A stretch of 64,000 bases of DNA, from assembly GCA_034432655.1 (NCBI GenBank), contig DAOUBP010000152.1, forward strand, positions 1 through 64,000, given 5' to 3'. How positions within the stretch are numbered: the first letter of the stretch is position 1; each line of letters opens with the position of its first letter. Position numbers and translations under genes: made by a program. The notes below the pieces were generated by a model. That model had not been told where the DNA came from, did not search any database, and saw nothing but the letters and a program-made list of their open reading frames with translations. Source of the DNA: DAOUBP01 sp034432655 (GTDB taxonomy: Bacteria > Chloroflexota > Anaerolineae > CG2-30-64-16). Of this stretch, positions 40,731-48,814 are shown in pieces.

Positions 40731-43034
40731 ATGCACCGTTCACCTTGGTTGAGCATGTTACTGGCGCTGGTGGTGATGATCACGCCGTTGATTGTCTCAC
40801 TGGCCTTGTGGCCTGATGCGGCAGCCGCAGAAGCAGCTGCGCCCAACGCAAACCCCGACGACGAGATCATCTTGTTGGAATCCAATGGCCGGATACGGGT
40901 AGATGACCCGTATGTCCCTCCGGGCGTTCAGCAGGTCGTCTGGAACTCCGGCGCCGATATCGGTTGGTCGTTGATCGCAGCCGGTGACTTCAACGGGGAC
41001 GGCACGGCGGAGATCGCAGCCGTCCGCGGCGGCACCCTGAAGGTTTTCGACCCTGTCACCCCAACCGGCCGGACGCCGGTATCTTACGAGTACAACCTGC
41101 CGGCTGGCCGGACCTTTCGCCTGATTGCCACCGGAGACTTTGATGGCGATGGCCGCGCTGAGATCGCCGCGGCGCATACCGATTCGCAGGCCGGCACAGG
41201 GGTGGTGGAAAGCATTAAGGTCTTCGACGGGGGTGCTGCAGGCACCACTTGGAGCATCATCAGGGATGAACCGTTCGGAGCACCCTGGACCGACATGGCG
41301 ACGGGGGACGTGAACAACGATGGCCGCGATGACCTGCTCTTGATCCGTCAGGCCAGTAACCTGGTCAAGATCTACAGCGGTTCCACCTGGGCCACGTTGG
41401 CAGAGGGCACTTACAATTTCACCTGGCTGGCAATCGCTGCCGGCAATATCTCTTCGACCTATCCCGGAGCAGAGATTGCGCTGTCCCGCGGTGATGTGTT
41501 GGGTGTGCTGGATTCGGTGATCCTTTTCCGGCTAGTGGGTAACGCCTTGCAGGATTTGCCGCCCGATCGCAGTGAAAACCGTAAGTTCTACCCTTACTTC
41601 ACCTCGGTGGCCACAGGAGACTTGAACGGCGATGGCGATGCTGAGATCGTGCTCCTGCGCGATCCGATTGACCCCAAGGTGGCGCTGCTGACTCTGAACC
41701 CGAACGGCGCGGCCATGCGCAACTTTGAACAGGCGATCGGGCAGGGAACCACGGCGTGGAAGCTGGTCCGGACGGGCGACATTGACGCCGATGGCCGCGA
41801 TGAAATTGTCGTCTTGCGCGGGGACCGCTATCGCATTTACCGGGAGCCCGAGCTGAGCGACAGCTTCAACGACTTCCTGGGCAGCTTCCTGGTCAGTACT
41901 GCGCCTTCCAACCGGCCGACAATGGTCGTGGCCGACGTGGACGGCGCCGGCCAGTACCTGGGGCCGACCCTGGGTGTTGCCCCGTCCACGCTCTCATTCA
42001 ACCTGGAGTACGGCCAGCCCTCCCCCACCCAGACTGTAAGGATCTCCAACCTCGGCACGGCCGATTCCTTTGGGTGGCAGGCTCAGGTGGTGGAAGGCAC
42101 CGCCTGGTTGCGGATCAACCTCTCCAGCGGGGTCACGCCCGCCGACCTGGGGGTGTCAGTGGACACCAGGGCCGTTGCGCCGGGCACACATACCGGCAAG
42201 ATCCGCGTCAGCGCGACTACGGCTGGAGTCGTCAACACACCACAAGACATTACCGTGACCCTGACGCTCACCGGCGTCGCGCTCCAGGTGACCCCGCTTA
42301 CCCTGTCGTTCACCGCAGAGTACGGGCAGCCCGCGCCGCAGCAATTTGTGAACATCCGCAGCGCCGGGGGCAGCAGCGCCATCGAATGGCGCGCCGACAT
42401 CTTGGAAGGGAATGCCTGGCTGCTCCTTAGCGCCACGGCCGGTACCAGCCCCAGCACCCTCGGTGTGTCGGTCAATGCTACGGCCGCAGGGCCGGGCGAC
42501 CACATAGGCACCATCCGGATCCGGGCGCTTGATCCGCAGATTGCCGATTCGCCGCAGTATGTGACCGTCTACCTTACGGTGCCAGATCCGGGCTTTGTGG
42601 TTATGCCCACGCAGGTAACGATCCTGCAGGAATCAGGCGGTCCGACCGTCACCCGCAGTGTCAGCATTTGGCGGCCGGGAGGTTCTGTGAACTGGCTGGC
42701 GATTGCCGTTCCGGTGCAGAGTGCTGCTGCGGTGGCCGAGAGGTTGGCCGCCGGTGAGGATATTCTCACAGCAGCCGGGCAGGTGTTGGGCGAGGAAGGC
42801 ATTGCAGAGACGGAGTGGCTGGAGTTTTCCCCTAGCAGTGGGACGACCAATCCCACGACGCCCTCAACGATGACAATCAACATTAGGCCTGGTACGGCAG
42901 TCGGGACCTATCGTGCACGCATCATCGTCAACGCGATCGGTGCTGATGTCCCGAACCCGGTGCAGTACGTTGAGGTGACAGGGGTTGTGGCACCGGAGTT
43001 CCGAGTGGTTTACCTGCCGCTCGTGGTCCGGTAA
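40731..43034 (+). CDS. Secreted FG-GAP/VCBS propeller protein with BACON-like repeats
   Basis: The 767-residue protein has a signal peptide (LSMLLALVVMITPLIVSLAL). Residues about 70-400 contain at least five FG-GAP/VCBS repeats with calcium-binding loops: AAGDFNGDGTAEIAAV, ATGDFDGDGRAEIAAA, ATGDVNNDGRDDLLLI, ATGDLNGDGDAEIVLL and RTGDIDADGRDEIVVL. These build a propeller. Three BACON-like Ig-type beta repeats follow, each opening with segments such as PSTLSFNLEYGQPSPTQTV and PLTLSFTAEYGQPAPQQFV. The protein ends FRVVYLPLVVR, a short C-terminal motif often seen in secreted Chloroflexota proteins and similar to the YLPITLR end of the C25 peptidase. Ligand unknown. ATG 40731 has AGGAGG upstream. 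Confidence 0.82.
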   Translation: MHRSPWLSMLLALVVMITPLIVSLALWPDAAAAEAAAPNANPDDEIILLESNGRIRVDDPYVPPGVQQVVWNSGADIGWSLIAAGDFNGDGTAEIAAVRGGTLKVFDPVTPTGRTPVSYEYNLPAGRTFRLIATGDFDGDGRAEIAAAHTDSQAGTGVVESIKVFDGGAAGTTWSIIRDEPFGAPWTDMATGDVNNDGRDDLLLIRQASNLVKIYSGSTWATLAEGTYNFTWLAIAAGNISSTYPGAEIALSRGDVLGVLDSVILFRLVGNALQDLPPDRSENRKFYPYFTSVATGDLNGDGDAEIVLLRDPIDPKVALLTLNPNGAAMRNFEQAIGQGTTAWKLVRTGDIDADGRDEIVVLRGDRYRIYREPELSDSFNDFLGSFLVSTAPSNRPTMVVADVDGAGQYLGPTLGVAPSTLSFNLEYGQPSPTQTVRISNLGTADSFGWQAQVVEGTAWLRINLSSGVTPADLGVSVDTRAVAPGTHTGKIRVSATTAGVVNTPQDITVTLTLTGVALQVTPLTLSFTAEYGQPAPQQFVNIRSAGGSSAIEWRADILEGNAWLLLSATAGTSPSTLGVSVNATAAGPGDHIGTIRIRALDPQIADSPQYVTVYLTVPDPGFVVMPTQVTILQESGGPTVTRSVSIWRPGGSVNWLAIAVPVQSAAAVAERLAAGEDILTAAGQVLGEEGIAETEWLEFSPSSGTTNPTTPSTMTINIRPGTAVGTYRARIIVNAIGADVPNPVQYVEVTGVVAPEFRVVYLPLVVR

Positions 43035-43086
43035 GCCGTGCCGCTCACTGCATCCCGTTGAACCCCCGGCTGTGTTCGGTTGCGGG

Positions 43087-43133
43087 CAGAACGGCCTGTG
43101 TCGCTTCAGGAGCGACACGGGCCGTTCTGTTTC
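43087..43133 (+). terminator. Intrinsic terminator after the FG-GAP gene
   Basis: A 19-bp stem with one G-T wobble (CAGAACGGCC at the base) and a 5-base loop is followed by TTTCTC. It lies about 50 bases after the stop codon. Confidence 0.8.
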
Positions 43134-43240
43134 TCACGCTTGTTCCACATGAGTGGAGTCTGCGATACAGCAGGCTGGCCTCTCTTATGGTTTTGTAGAG
43201 CCGGATGCTCGGACTGACGAACATAAGAGAGGATGAATTG

Positions 43241-44671
43241 ATGAGCTCGCAGTTTGTTTCTTTTCGGTTACGGCCCTGGCTTGTGATGATGCTCCTGTCC
43301 GTGGCCGCGCTCTTGACAACAGCATGCAGTGCGCAGGCTCCCGGAGCAGCTCCTGTGATCGTGGACACGCCGCAGGGAGGACCCACCCGACCGGTTCTCA
43401 CCCCTGTGCCTGTCGCCACGGCTACAGCCCCCGCTGTTCTCGGCGCTGCCCCCACCGTGACAGCGACGGCCCTCTCGCCTGCTATCGTGCCATCGCCCAC
43501 TGAGGTGATGGCTTCTCCCACCCCTGCTAATAGCCCGCTACCGGCGCCCTCAGCTACGCCTATGCCAACACCCCCGCCGGCGCTGGACGCGTTGCAGCTG
43601 GCGCTGCAACCGGTGGCCGATGGCCTGCGCAACCCACTTTATGTGACCCACGCCGGGGACGGCAGCGGCCGTCTTTTTGTCGTTGAGCGGCCGGGCGTGA
43701 TCCGGGTGATCGTTGGCGGCCGCCTGGTCGAGCCCCCCTTCCTCGACATCCGTGACCGCGTGGGCAGCAGCGGGTCGGAGCAGGGGCTGTTGGGCCTGGC
43801 CTTTGCGCCGGACTATTCCCGCACTGGACACTTCTTCGTCAACTACACCGATCGCCGCGGGGATACCGTGGTTTCCCGTTTTGTGGCCTCCCCCAATCCC
43901 GCTGTCGCCGATCCGCGCTCTGAGTTCCCGGTGCTCAAGCTGCAGCAACCGGCCGCTAACCACAACGGCGGCATGCTCCTGTTCGGCCCCGACGGCTATC
44001 TCTGGATCGGCACCGGTGACGGCGGTGCGGCCAACGATCGTTTCGGCAACGGTCAGAACCCCGCCACGCTGCTGGGTAAAATGCTGCGGCTTGACGTAAC
44101 GAGCAACCCCGACATGCCGTACCAGATTCCGGCAGACAACCCGTGGGTGGACGCCGGGTGGAACGGTCGGGACGTGCGCGACGAGGTCTGGGCCGTGGGG
44201 TTGCGCAATCCGTGGCGCTACAGCTTCGACCGCGCCACCGGCGATCTTTGGATCGCCGACGTGGGCCAGAATCTGTACGAGGAGGTGCACTATGTACCGG
44301 CCGGCGCAGCGGGCGGCCTGAACTTCGGCTGGCCCATCATGGAAGGCACGCATTGCTTCCCGGAAACAGCCAACTGCCAGCGCGCGGGCCTGGAGATCCC
44401 GGTCGTTGAATACAAGCACGGCGCAGGCGATTGCTCGGTGACCGGCGGTTACGTGTACCGGGGTTCCCGGTTCCCCGCGCTGGTCGGGGTGTACCTGTAC
44501 GGCGACTACTGCAGCGGACGGATTTGGGGCCTGGCGCGGGAGGGGGACGGCTGGCGCAGCGCGTTGCTCCTGGAGAGCGGGCTCAACATCAGTTCTTTCG
44601 GCGAGGACGAGGCCGGTGAGCTCTACGTGGTGGATTTGCGAGGCGGGTTGTACAAGATTATGGTAGAATAA
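43241..44671 (+). CDS. PQQ-type soluble aldose sugar dehydrogenase, lipoprotein
   Basis: The 476-residue protein has a signal with lipobox LLTTAC, a Thr/Pro-rich linker to about residue 115, and a GSDH/YliI-type six-bladed propeller (glucose/sorbosone dehydrogenase family). It shows FVVERPGVIRVI, QGLLGLAFAPDY, the ANHNGGMLLFGPDGYLWIG region with the catalytic His, GTGDGG, LRNPWRYSFDRATGDLWIAD, VGQNLYEEV, and GGYVYRG. These enzymes oxidise aldoses in the periplasm or at the surface, often with PQQ. No PQQ synthesis genes are in the window. ATG 43241 with AGAGAGG upstream is preferred over 43205. Confidence 0.87.
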   Translation: MSSQFVSFRLRPWLVMMLLSVAALLTTACSAQAPGAAPVIVDTPQGGPTRPVLTPVPVATATAPAVLGAAPTVTATALSPAIVPSPTEVMASPTPANSPLPAPSATPMPTPPPALDALQLALQPVADGLRNPLYVTHAGDGSGRLFVVERPGVIRVIVGGRLVEPPFLDIRDRVGSSGSEQGLLGLAFAPDYSRTGHFFVNYTDRRGDTVVSRFVASPNPAVADPRSEFPVLKLQQPAANHNGGMLLFGPDGYLWIGTGDGGAANDRFGNGQNPATLLGKMLRLDVTSNPDMPYQIPADNPWVDAGWNGRDVRDEVWAVGLRNPWRYSFDRATGDLWIADVGQNLYEEVHYVPAGAAGGLNFGWPIMEGTHCFPETANCQRAGLEIPVVEYKHGAGDCSVTGGYVYRGSRFPALVGVYLYGDYCSGRIWGLAREGDGWRSALLLESGLNISSFGEDEAGELYVVDLRGGLYKIMVE

Positions 44672-44701
44672 GGCGCGCTGTGTGAATGAGCATTTGGATT
44701 G

Positions 44702-44751
44702 GAGGCTTCAGCCGGTCACTTGCCGTAAACAGAAAGACCGGCTGAAGCCTC
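44702..44751. repeat. Palindromic repeat upstream of the aminotransferase
   Basis: GAGGCTTCAGCCGGTC at 44702-44717 pairs perfectly with GACCGGCTGAAGCCTC at 44736-44751; the 18-base loop contains CTTGCCG. No T-run follows on the + strand. Its left half recurs inside the downstream gene at 45787-45809. Confidence 0.65.
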
Positions 44752-44888
44752 GATTCTGGATCGAAAAAATCCTGGATGACCTGTTTGCAAAGATGGTGGA
44801 GTGAATACTTACGGACAAATCTCTCTTTCTCCTTGACCCCGACATTCACTTCCTGAACCACGGTTCCTTCGGCGCGTGCCCGCGGCCG

Positions 44889-46085
44889 GTGTTCGAGACC
44901 TACCAGCGCTGGCAGGCCGAGCTGGAGCGGCAGCCGGTCGCGTTCCTGGGCCGCCGCGTGACCGGGCTCCTGGCTGAGAGTCGCGCTGCGCTGGCCGCCT
45001 ATCTGGGCGCGGGGGCCGACGATGTGGTCTACTTCCCCAACCCGACCACCGCGCTCAACGTGGTCGCGCGCAACCTGGCCCGGCCCGACTGCCCCGTCCG
45101 CCTGCGCCCCGGCGACGAGATCCTGACCAGCGACCATGAGTACGGCGCGCTGGATCGCACCTGGCGCTACGTCTGCGGGCAGACGGGTGCGCGCTACGTG
45201 CAGACGCCCATCCCGCTGCCGGTGACGACCCACGCCGACTTCGTCGAGCGCTTCTGGGCCGGCGTCAGCGAGCGCACGCGCCTCATCTTCCTCAGCCACA
45301 TCACCAGCCCCACCGCGCTGCTCTTCCCCGTGGCCGAGATCTGCCGGCGGGCGCGGGCGGCGGGCATCCTGACCATCGTGGACGGCGCGCACGCGCCCGG
45401 CCAGATTCCGCTGAACCTGCGCGAGCTCGGCGCGGACATCTACGCGGGCGCGTGCCATAAGTGGCTGTGCGCGCCCAAAGGCGCGGCGTTCCTCTACGCC
45501 CGGCCCGAGGTCCAGCCGTGGCTGGAGCCGCTGGTCATCAGCTGGGGCTGGGAGGCCGAGCAGCCTGGCCCGTCGCGTTTCGTGGATTGGCACGAGTGGC
45601 AGGGCACGCGCGACGTGGCCGCGTTCCTGTCCGTCCCGGCCGCGATCCGCTTCCAGGCCGGGCACGATTGGGACGCGGTGCGGGCGCGCTGCCATGCGCT
45701 GGCGGTCGAGACGCGGACGCGCCTCGAGGCTGTGACGGGGCTGCCATCTGTTTGCCCTGAGAATGCCTCACCGAGGCACTGGCATCGAGGCTTTAGCCGG
45801 TCTCTTGCCCCACGGAACGAACCGACTAACGCTGCGAATCCGATCGGGTCAGCGCATCCCACCTGGTTCGCCCAATTTTTCTCTGCTCGCCTCCCCGACT
45901 GCGACCTGGACCTCCTCAAGGCCCGCTTGTACGACGAGCACCGTGTGGAGGTCCCTTTGTTTCACTGGAACGGCCAGCCGCTGATACGCGTCTCGTTTCA
46001 GGCGTACAATGACGCGGCGGACGCGGACGCGCTGATCGCCGGGCTGGAGCGCTTGCTGCCGGAGTTGTGCCATGAACCGGGATGA
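44889..46085 (+). CDS. Class V aminotransferase (isopenicillin-N-epimerase-like), start unclear
   Basis: The PLP enzyme shows SDHEYGALDRTWRYV, FLSHITSPTALLFPV, the PLP-binding Asp region TIVDGAHAPGQIP, and the lysine site in YAGACHKWLCAPKG. The conserved N-terminal segment FLLDPDIHFLNHGSFGACPRP is encoded upstream from 44823, but the only in-frame codons before GTG 44889 are non-standard (ATA at 44805 after a stop at 44802). Either an unusual start is used or a frameshift lies near 44801-44840, where a GTG in another frame begins. Residues about 290-325 are an insert that includes a piece of the upstream palindromic repeat. Substrate unknown. Confidence 0.8.
   Translation: MFETYQRWQAELERQPVAFLGRRVTGLLAESRAALAAYLGAGADDVVYFPNPTTALNVVARNLARPDCPVRLRPGDEILTSDHEYGALDRTWRYVCGQTGARYVQTPIPLPVTTHADFVERFWAGVSERTRLIFLSHITSPTALLFPVAEICRRARAAGILTIVDGAHAPGQIPLNLRELGADIYAGACHKWLCAPKGAAFLYARPEVQPWLEPLVISWGWEAEQPGPSRFVDWHEWQGTRDVAAFLSVPAAIRFQAGHDWDAVRARCHALAVETRTRLEAVTGLPSVCPENASPRHWHRGFSRSLAPRNEPTNAANPIGSAHPTWFAQFFSARLPDCDLDLLKARLYDEHRVEVPLFHWNGQPLIRVSFQAYNDAADADALIAGLERLLPELCHEPG
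45787..45809. repeat. Copy of the palindromic repeat half inside the aminotransferase gene
   Basis: The 23 bases starting GAGGCTTTAGCCGGTC match 44702-44724 with two differences. The surrounding 45757-45860 is an in-frame insert with another small dyad, TGCCTC...GAGGCA, just before it. The insert lies between two conserved parts of the enzyme. Confidence 0.55.
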
Positions 46086-46290
46086 TCTGATTGCGGCCAA
46101 GGGCGCGGTGCGGGCTGAGATCGCCCAGGTGGTGCGGCGCTTGGAGCAGGCGCGCAGCGAGCTTGCCGGCGCATCCGGGCTGCGGCGGCGGTTTCTGGCG
46201 AGCCGCGTCGCCGGGCTGGAGGCCCGTTTGGAAGCGTTGGCCGCAGAGGAGAGCCGGCTGCGGCAGGCGATTGACCGCAGCGGGCGGTAA
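46072..46290 (+). CDS. Small coiled-coil protein
   Basis: The 72-residue protein is nearly all helix: VRAEIAQVVRRLEQARSEL, a short GASGLRRRF turn and VAGLEARLEALAAEESRLRQ, with heptad-like hydrophobic spacing that suggests a coiled coil. It overlaps the aminotransferase end by 14 bases in another frame. No family is recognised. It could be a real coupled gene or a chance frame in GC-rich DNA; the compositional pattern favours a gene. Confidence 0.5.
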   Translation: MNRDDLIAAKGAVRAEIAQVVRRLEQARSELAGASGLRRRFLASRVAGLEARLEALAAEESRLRQAIDRSGR

Positions 46291-46326
46291 CCCCGCGACC
46301 CTGCATGTTCTCGTTTTGTGTTTCAT

Positions 46327-46355
46327 TTGCACTAAATTAGCACTTGGTTTACAAT
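46327..46355 (+). promoter_or_regulatory. Predicted sigma-70 promoter of the CHAT-lipoprotein-BTAD unit
   Basis: TTGCAC at 46327-46332 and TACAAT at 46350-46355 are separated by 17 bases. The hexamers stand in a short AT-rich island between otherwise GC-rich genes, 18 bases before the CHAT gene ATG. This is the first promoter of the injection-system locus. Confidence 0.7.
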
Positions 46356-46372
46356 CGAGCCGGGAGACGATT

Positions 46373-48814
46373 ATGTCAGATACCGGCTATCTCAACTTCG
46401 ACCTGGCGATCGATCCGTGGGGGACAGCTTATCGAGCCGAGGTCCTGAGCTCGCCCGCGGGCGAGGCGCGCGCCGACGACATCCAGTTGGCTGGCTTCCT
46501 TGCTGCGTCAACGGGCGAGGGCGGATCCCAGGTCATCGGCGCTCAGCTCTTCGATGCCGTTTTCCAGGGCGAGGTGCTGAGCTGCCTGCGGCGCAGCATG
46601 GACGAGGCTGGCCGGCTGCGCAAGGGGCTGCGCATCCGCCTGCGCCTGGGCGACGTGCCCGAACTGGCGAACCTCCCTTGGGAACTCCTCTACGACCGCA
46701 GCCGCGATAGCTTCCTGGCCCTCTCACGTGAAACGCCCCTGGTCCGTTATCTCGATCTCCCCGAACCCCCCCGTGACCTGGATGCCCGGCTCCGCCTGCG
46801 CGTGCTGGCCGTTATCGCCAGCCCGGCCGGCTTCCCCCCGCTAGACACGGAGCGGGAGTGGGCGAACCTCAAGACCGCTTTGAGCGAGCTGGCGGCGCGC
46901 GGGGCCGTGGCGGTGGATCGGCTGGAGTCCCCGTCGGTCGCCGCGCTGCAAAGCCAGTTGCTGCGCCAGGAATACCACATCCTGCATTTCCTGGGCCATG
47001 GCGATTTCGATCCGGCCGCCGACGACAGCGTGCTGCTGCTCCAGGGCGAGGATGGCCGCGGCCAGGCGGTGAGCGGCCAGTACTTTGCTGCGCTGTTGCG
47101 CGATCATCGTTCCTTGCGGCTGGTGCTGCTGAACGCGTGCCGCGGGGCGGTCAGCTCCGGACAGGATCACTACTCCGGCGTCGCGCAGAAGCTGGTGCGC
47201 GGCGGCGTGCCGGCTGTGATCGCCATGCGTGAGGCGATCAGCGACGACGCTGCGCTGACGCTGGTGCGCGCGTTTTACAGCGCGCTGGCCGGCGGCGCGG
47301 CCGTGGACGCCGCGCTGTCTGAGGCGCGCAAGGCGCTCTTCACGGGCGGTCACCCGAACGAGTGGGGCACCCCTGTCCTCTACATGCGCGCGGCCGACGG
47401 CGACCTGTGGCGCAAGGCCGAGCCGCAGGATCAGGGGCCGGCCAGGCGGCGCGTCCTGGCGATCGCAGGCCTTGCCGCGTTGACCATTGCCCTGGCGCTG
47501 CTGGTTTATAACCTCATCGGCCCCACGCGTATGGATCCTCGCTCCACCATGAACGTGGCCGTGGCGCCGGTGGGCGTCATCGGTGAGAACGGCCAGATGG
47601 CGCGTTCGGCCGACGGTGACCTGATTTACGATTGGCTGATCCAGGCGCTGACCCGCGCGAACACCGGCGACACGGCAATGACCATCTGGTACGATGGCCT
47701 GCCGCGGCCCCGGAAGCGGGTCACGTTGGGCCGGGTGGCCGGCGAGACGGCGGAGGCGCGCGGCCGCGCGGCCGCGGCCCTGGCCGAACGGGTGGGCGCG
47801 GATGTGGTCATCTACGGCTACCTGGACACCAGCGGCGCGGGCAGCCGTTTTGTGCAGGAGTTCTACGTCTCCTCCCGCCTGCGGCCGGAGGCCAGCGAGA
47901 CCATCGGCCGTTACCGGTTGGGTGACCCCGTCACTTTGCCCGCCGATCTGACTAACGCCGACAGCCTGGCGCGGCAGGCGTTGGCCGATCGCATCGGCCT
48001 GCGCGCGGAGGCCCTTATGCGCATGGTGGGCGGGCTACAGCAGGATATGTTGGGCCAGCACGAACAGGCCCTGGCGGCCTTCCGCCGTGCAGAAGCGGAA
48101 CTGACGGCATGGGCGCCGCACGGCGAGGGCAAAGAGACGCTGTACTACTTCATTGCCCGGCAGGCCCTCTTCCTGCGGCGTCACGACGAGGCCGAGGCCG
48201 CAGCCCGCCAGGCGGTGGCCAGCAACCCCGCTTTCCCGCGCGCCTACATTGTGCTGGGCGGTGTCCTGGCCGATCGCGGCCAGGACCAACCGCCGGCCGA
48301 GCGCCTGGCCGTTGACGGCCCGCTCGACCAGGCCGACACGGCCTATGGACAGGCGCTGGCCCAGGCTCAGGCCGACGGCGACACGCATATGGAGCTCATC
48401 GCGCGGCTGGCCGCTGCGGGGGCGCAGATCATGCGCGGGGCCGCGCACTACGCGCTGGCTACGCCCGAGGATGATGCCCAGGCGCTGGCATGGTTCGCCC
48501 GGGTGGAGCAGGGGGTGCGACCGTTGTTGGCCCCGCTGGCCGAGCTGAAGCAGTATCGCTTGCTGGGCCAGGCGTATGCCTATTTGGGCCTCGCCGACTT
48601 GCAAGCGGCCAGCCTGGCGCAACAGGCCAATGACCTCGGCGCCGCGCAAGCCCATTTCAGCGCGGCCAGCACGGCGTTCGGCCAGTGCATCGCGCAGGGC
48701 GCTGCGCTGCCTGAAGACCGGACATTGGCCGACAAGATCATCGGCAACATCTGCCGGCCCAACCGGGAGATAGCGGATACCGCGTTGCAACAGATCAGGG
48801 GAGGTGGTTCATGA
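46373..48814 (+). CDS. CHAT-domain peptidase with membrane segment and TPR region
   Basis: The 813-residue protein starts with an N-terminal region found in bacterial CHAT proteins (YLNFDLAIDPWGTAYRAEVL). A CHAT caspase-like domain follows at about 150-345, with catalytic His209 in HFLGHGDFD and Cys256 in LNACRGA, both intact. A membrane segment (AIAGLAALTIALALLVYNLI) follows near 360. The outer or C-terminal part (410-800) has nucleotide-free alpha-helical TPR-like repeats including QHEQALAAFRRAEAELTAW and FAIARQ-like helices around the HDEAEAAARQAVASNPAFPR segment. The ATG has GGGAG about 8 bases upstream. Its stop overlaps the next start (ATGA). CHAT peptidases often act in defence and signalling; here it heads the eCIS locus. 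Confidence 0.85.
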   Translation: MSDTGYLNFDLAIDPWGTAYRAEVLSSPAGEARADDIQLAGFLAASTGEGGSQVIGAQLFDAVFQGEVLSCLRRSMDEAGRLRKGLRIRLRLGDVPELANLPWELLYDRSRDSFLALSRETPLVRYLDLPEPPRDLDARLRLRVLAVIASPAGFPPLDTEREWANLKTALSELAARGAVAVDRLESPSVAALQSQLLRQEYHILHFLGHGDFDPAADDSVLLLQGEDGRGQAVSGQYFAALLRDHRSLRLVLLNACRGAVSSGQDHYSGVAQKLVRGGVPAVIAMREAISDDAALTLVRAFYSALAGGAAVDAALSEARKALFTGGHPNEWGTPVLYMRAADGDLWRKAEPQDQGPARRRVLAIAGLAALTIALALLVYNLIGPTRMDPRSTMNVAVAPVGVIGENGQMARSADGDLIYDWLIQALTRANTGDTAMTIWYDGLPRPRKRVTLGRVAGETAEARGRAAAALAERVGADVVIYGYLDTSGAGSRFVQEFYVSSRLRPEASETIGRYRLGDPVTLPADLTNADSLARQALADRIGLRAEALMRMVGGLQQDMLGQHEQALAAFRRAEAELTAWAPHGEGKETLYYFIARQALFLRRHDEAEAAARQAVASNPAFPRAYIVLGGVLADRGQDQPPAERLAVDGPLDQADTAYGQALAQAQADGDTHMELIARLAAAGAQIMRGAAHYALATPEDDAQALAWFARVEQGVRPLLAPLAELKQYRLLGQAYAYLGLADLQAASLAQQANDLGAAQAHFSAASTAFGQCIAQGAALPEDRTLADKIIGNICRPNREIADTALQQIRGGGS

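Noticed and set aside
46091..46372. Extension of the CHAT protein upstream of 46373
   Set aside because: The added residues are Arg/Trp-rich, run in another frame of the small coiled-coil gene and would span the predicted promoter.
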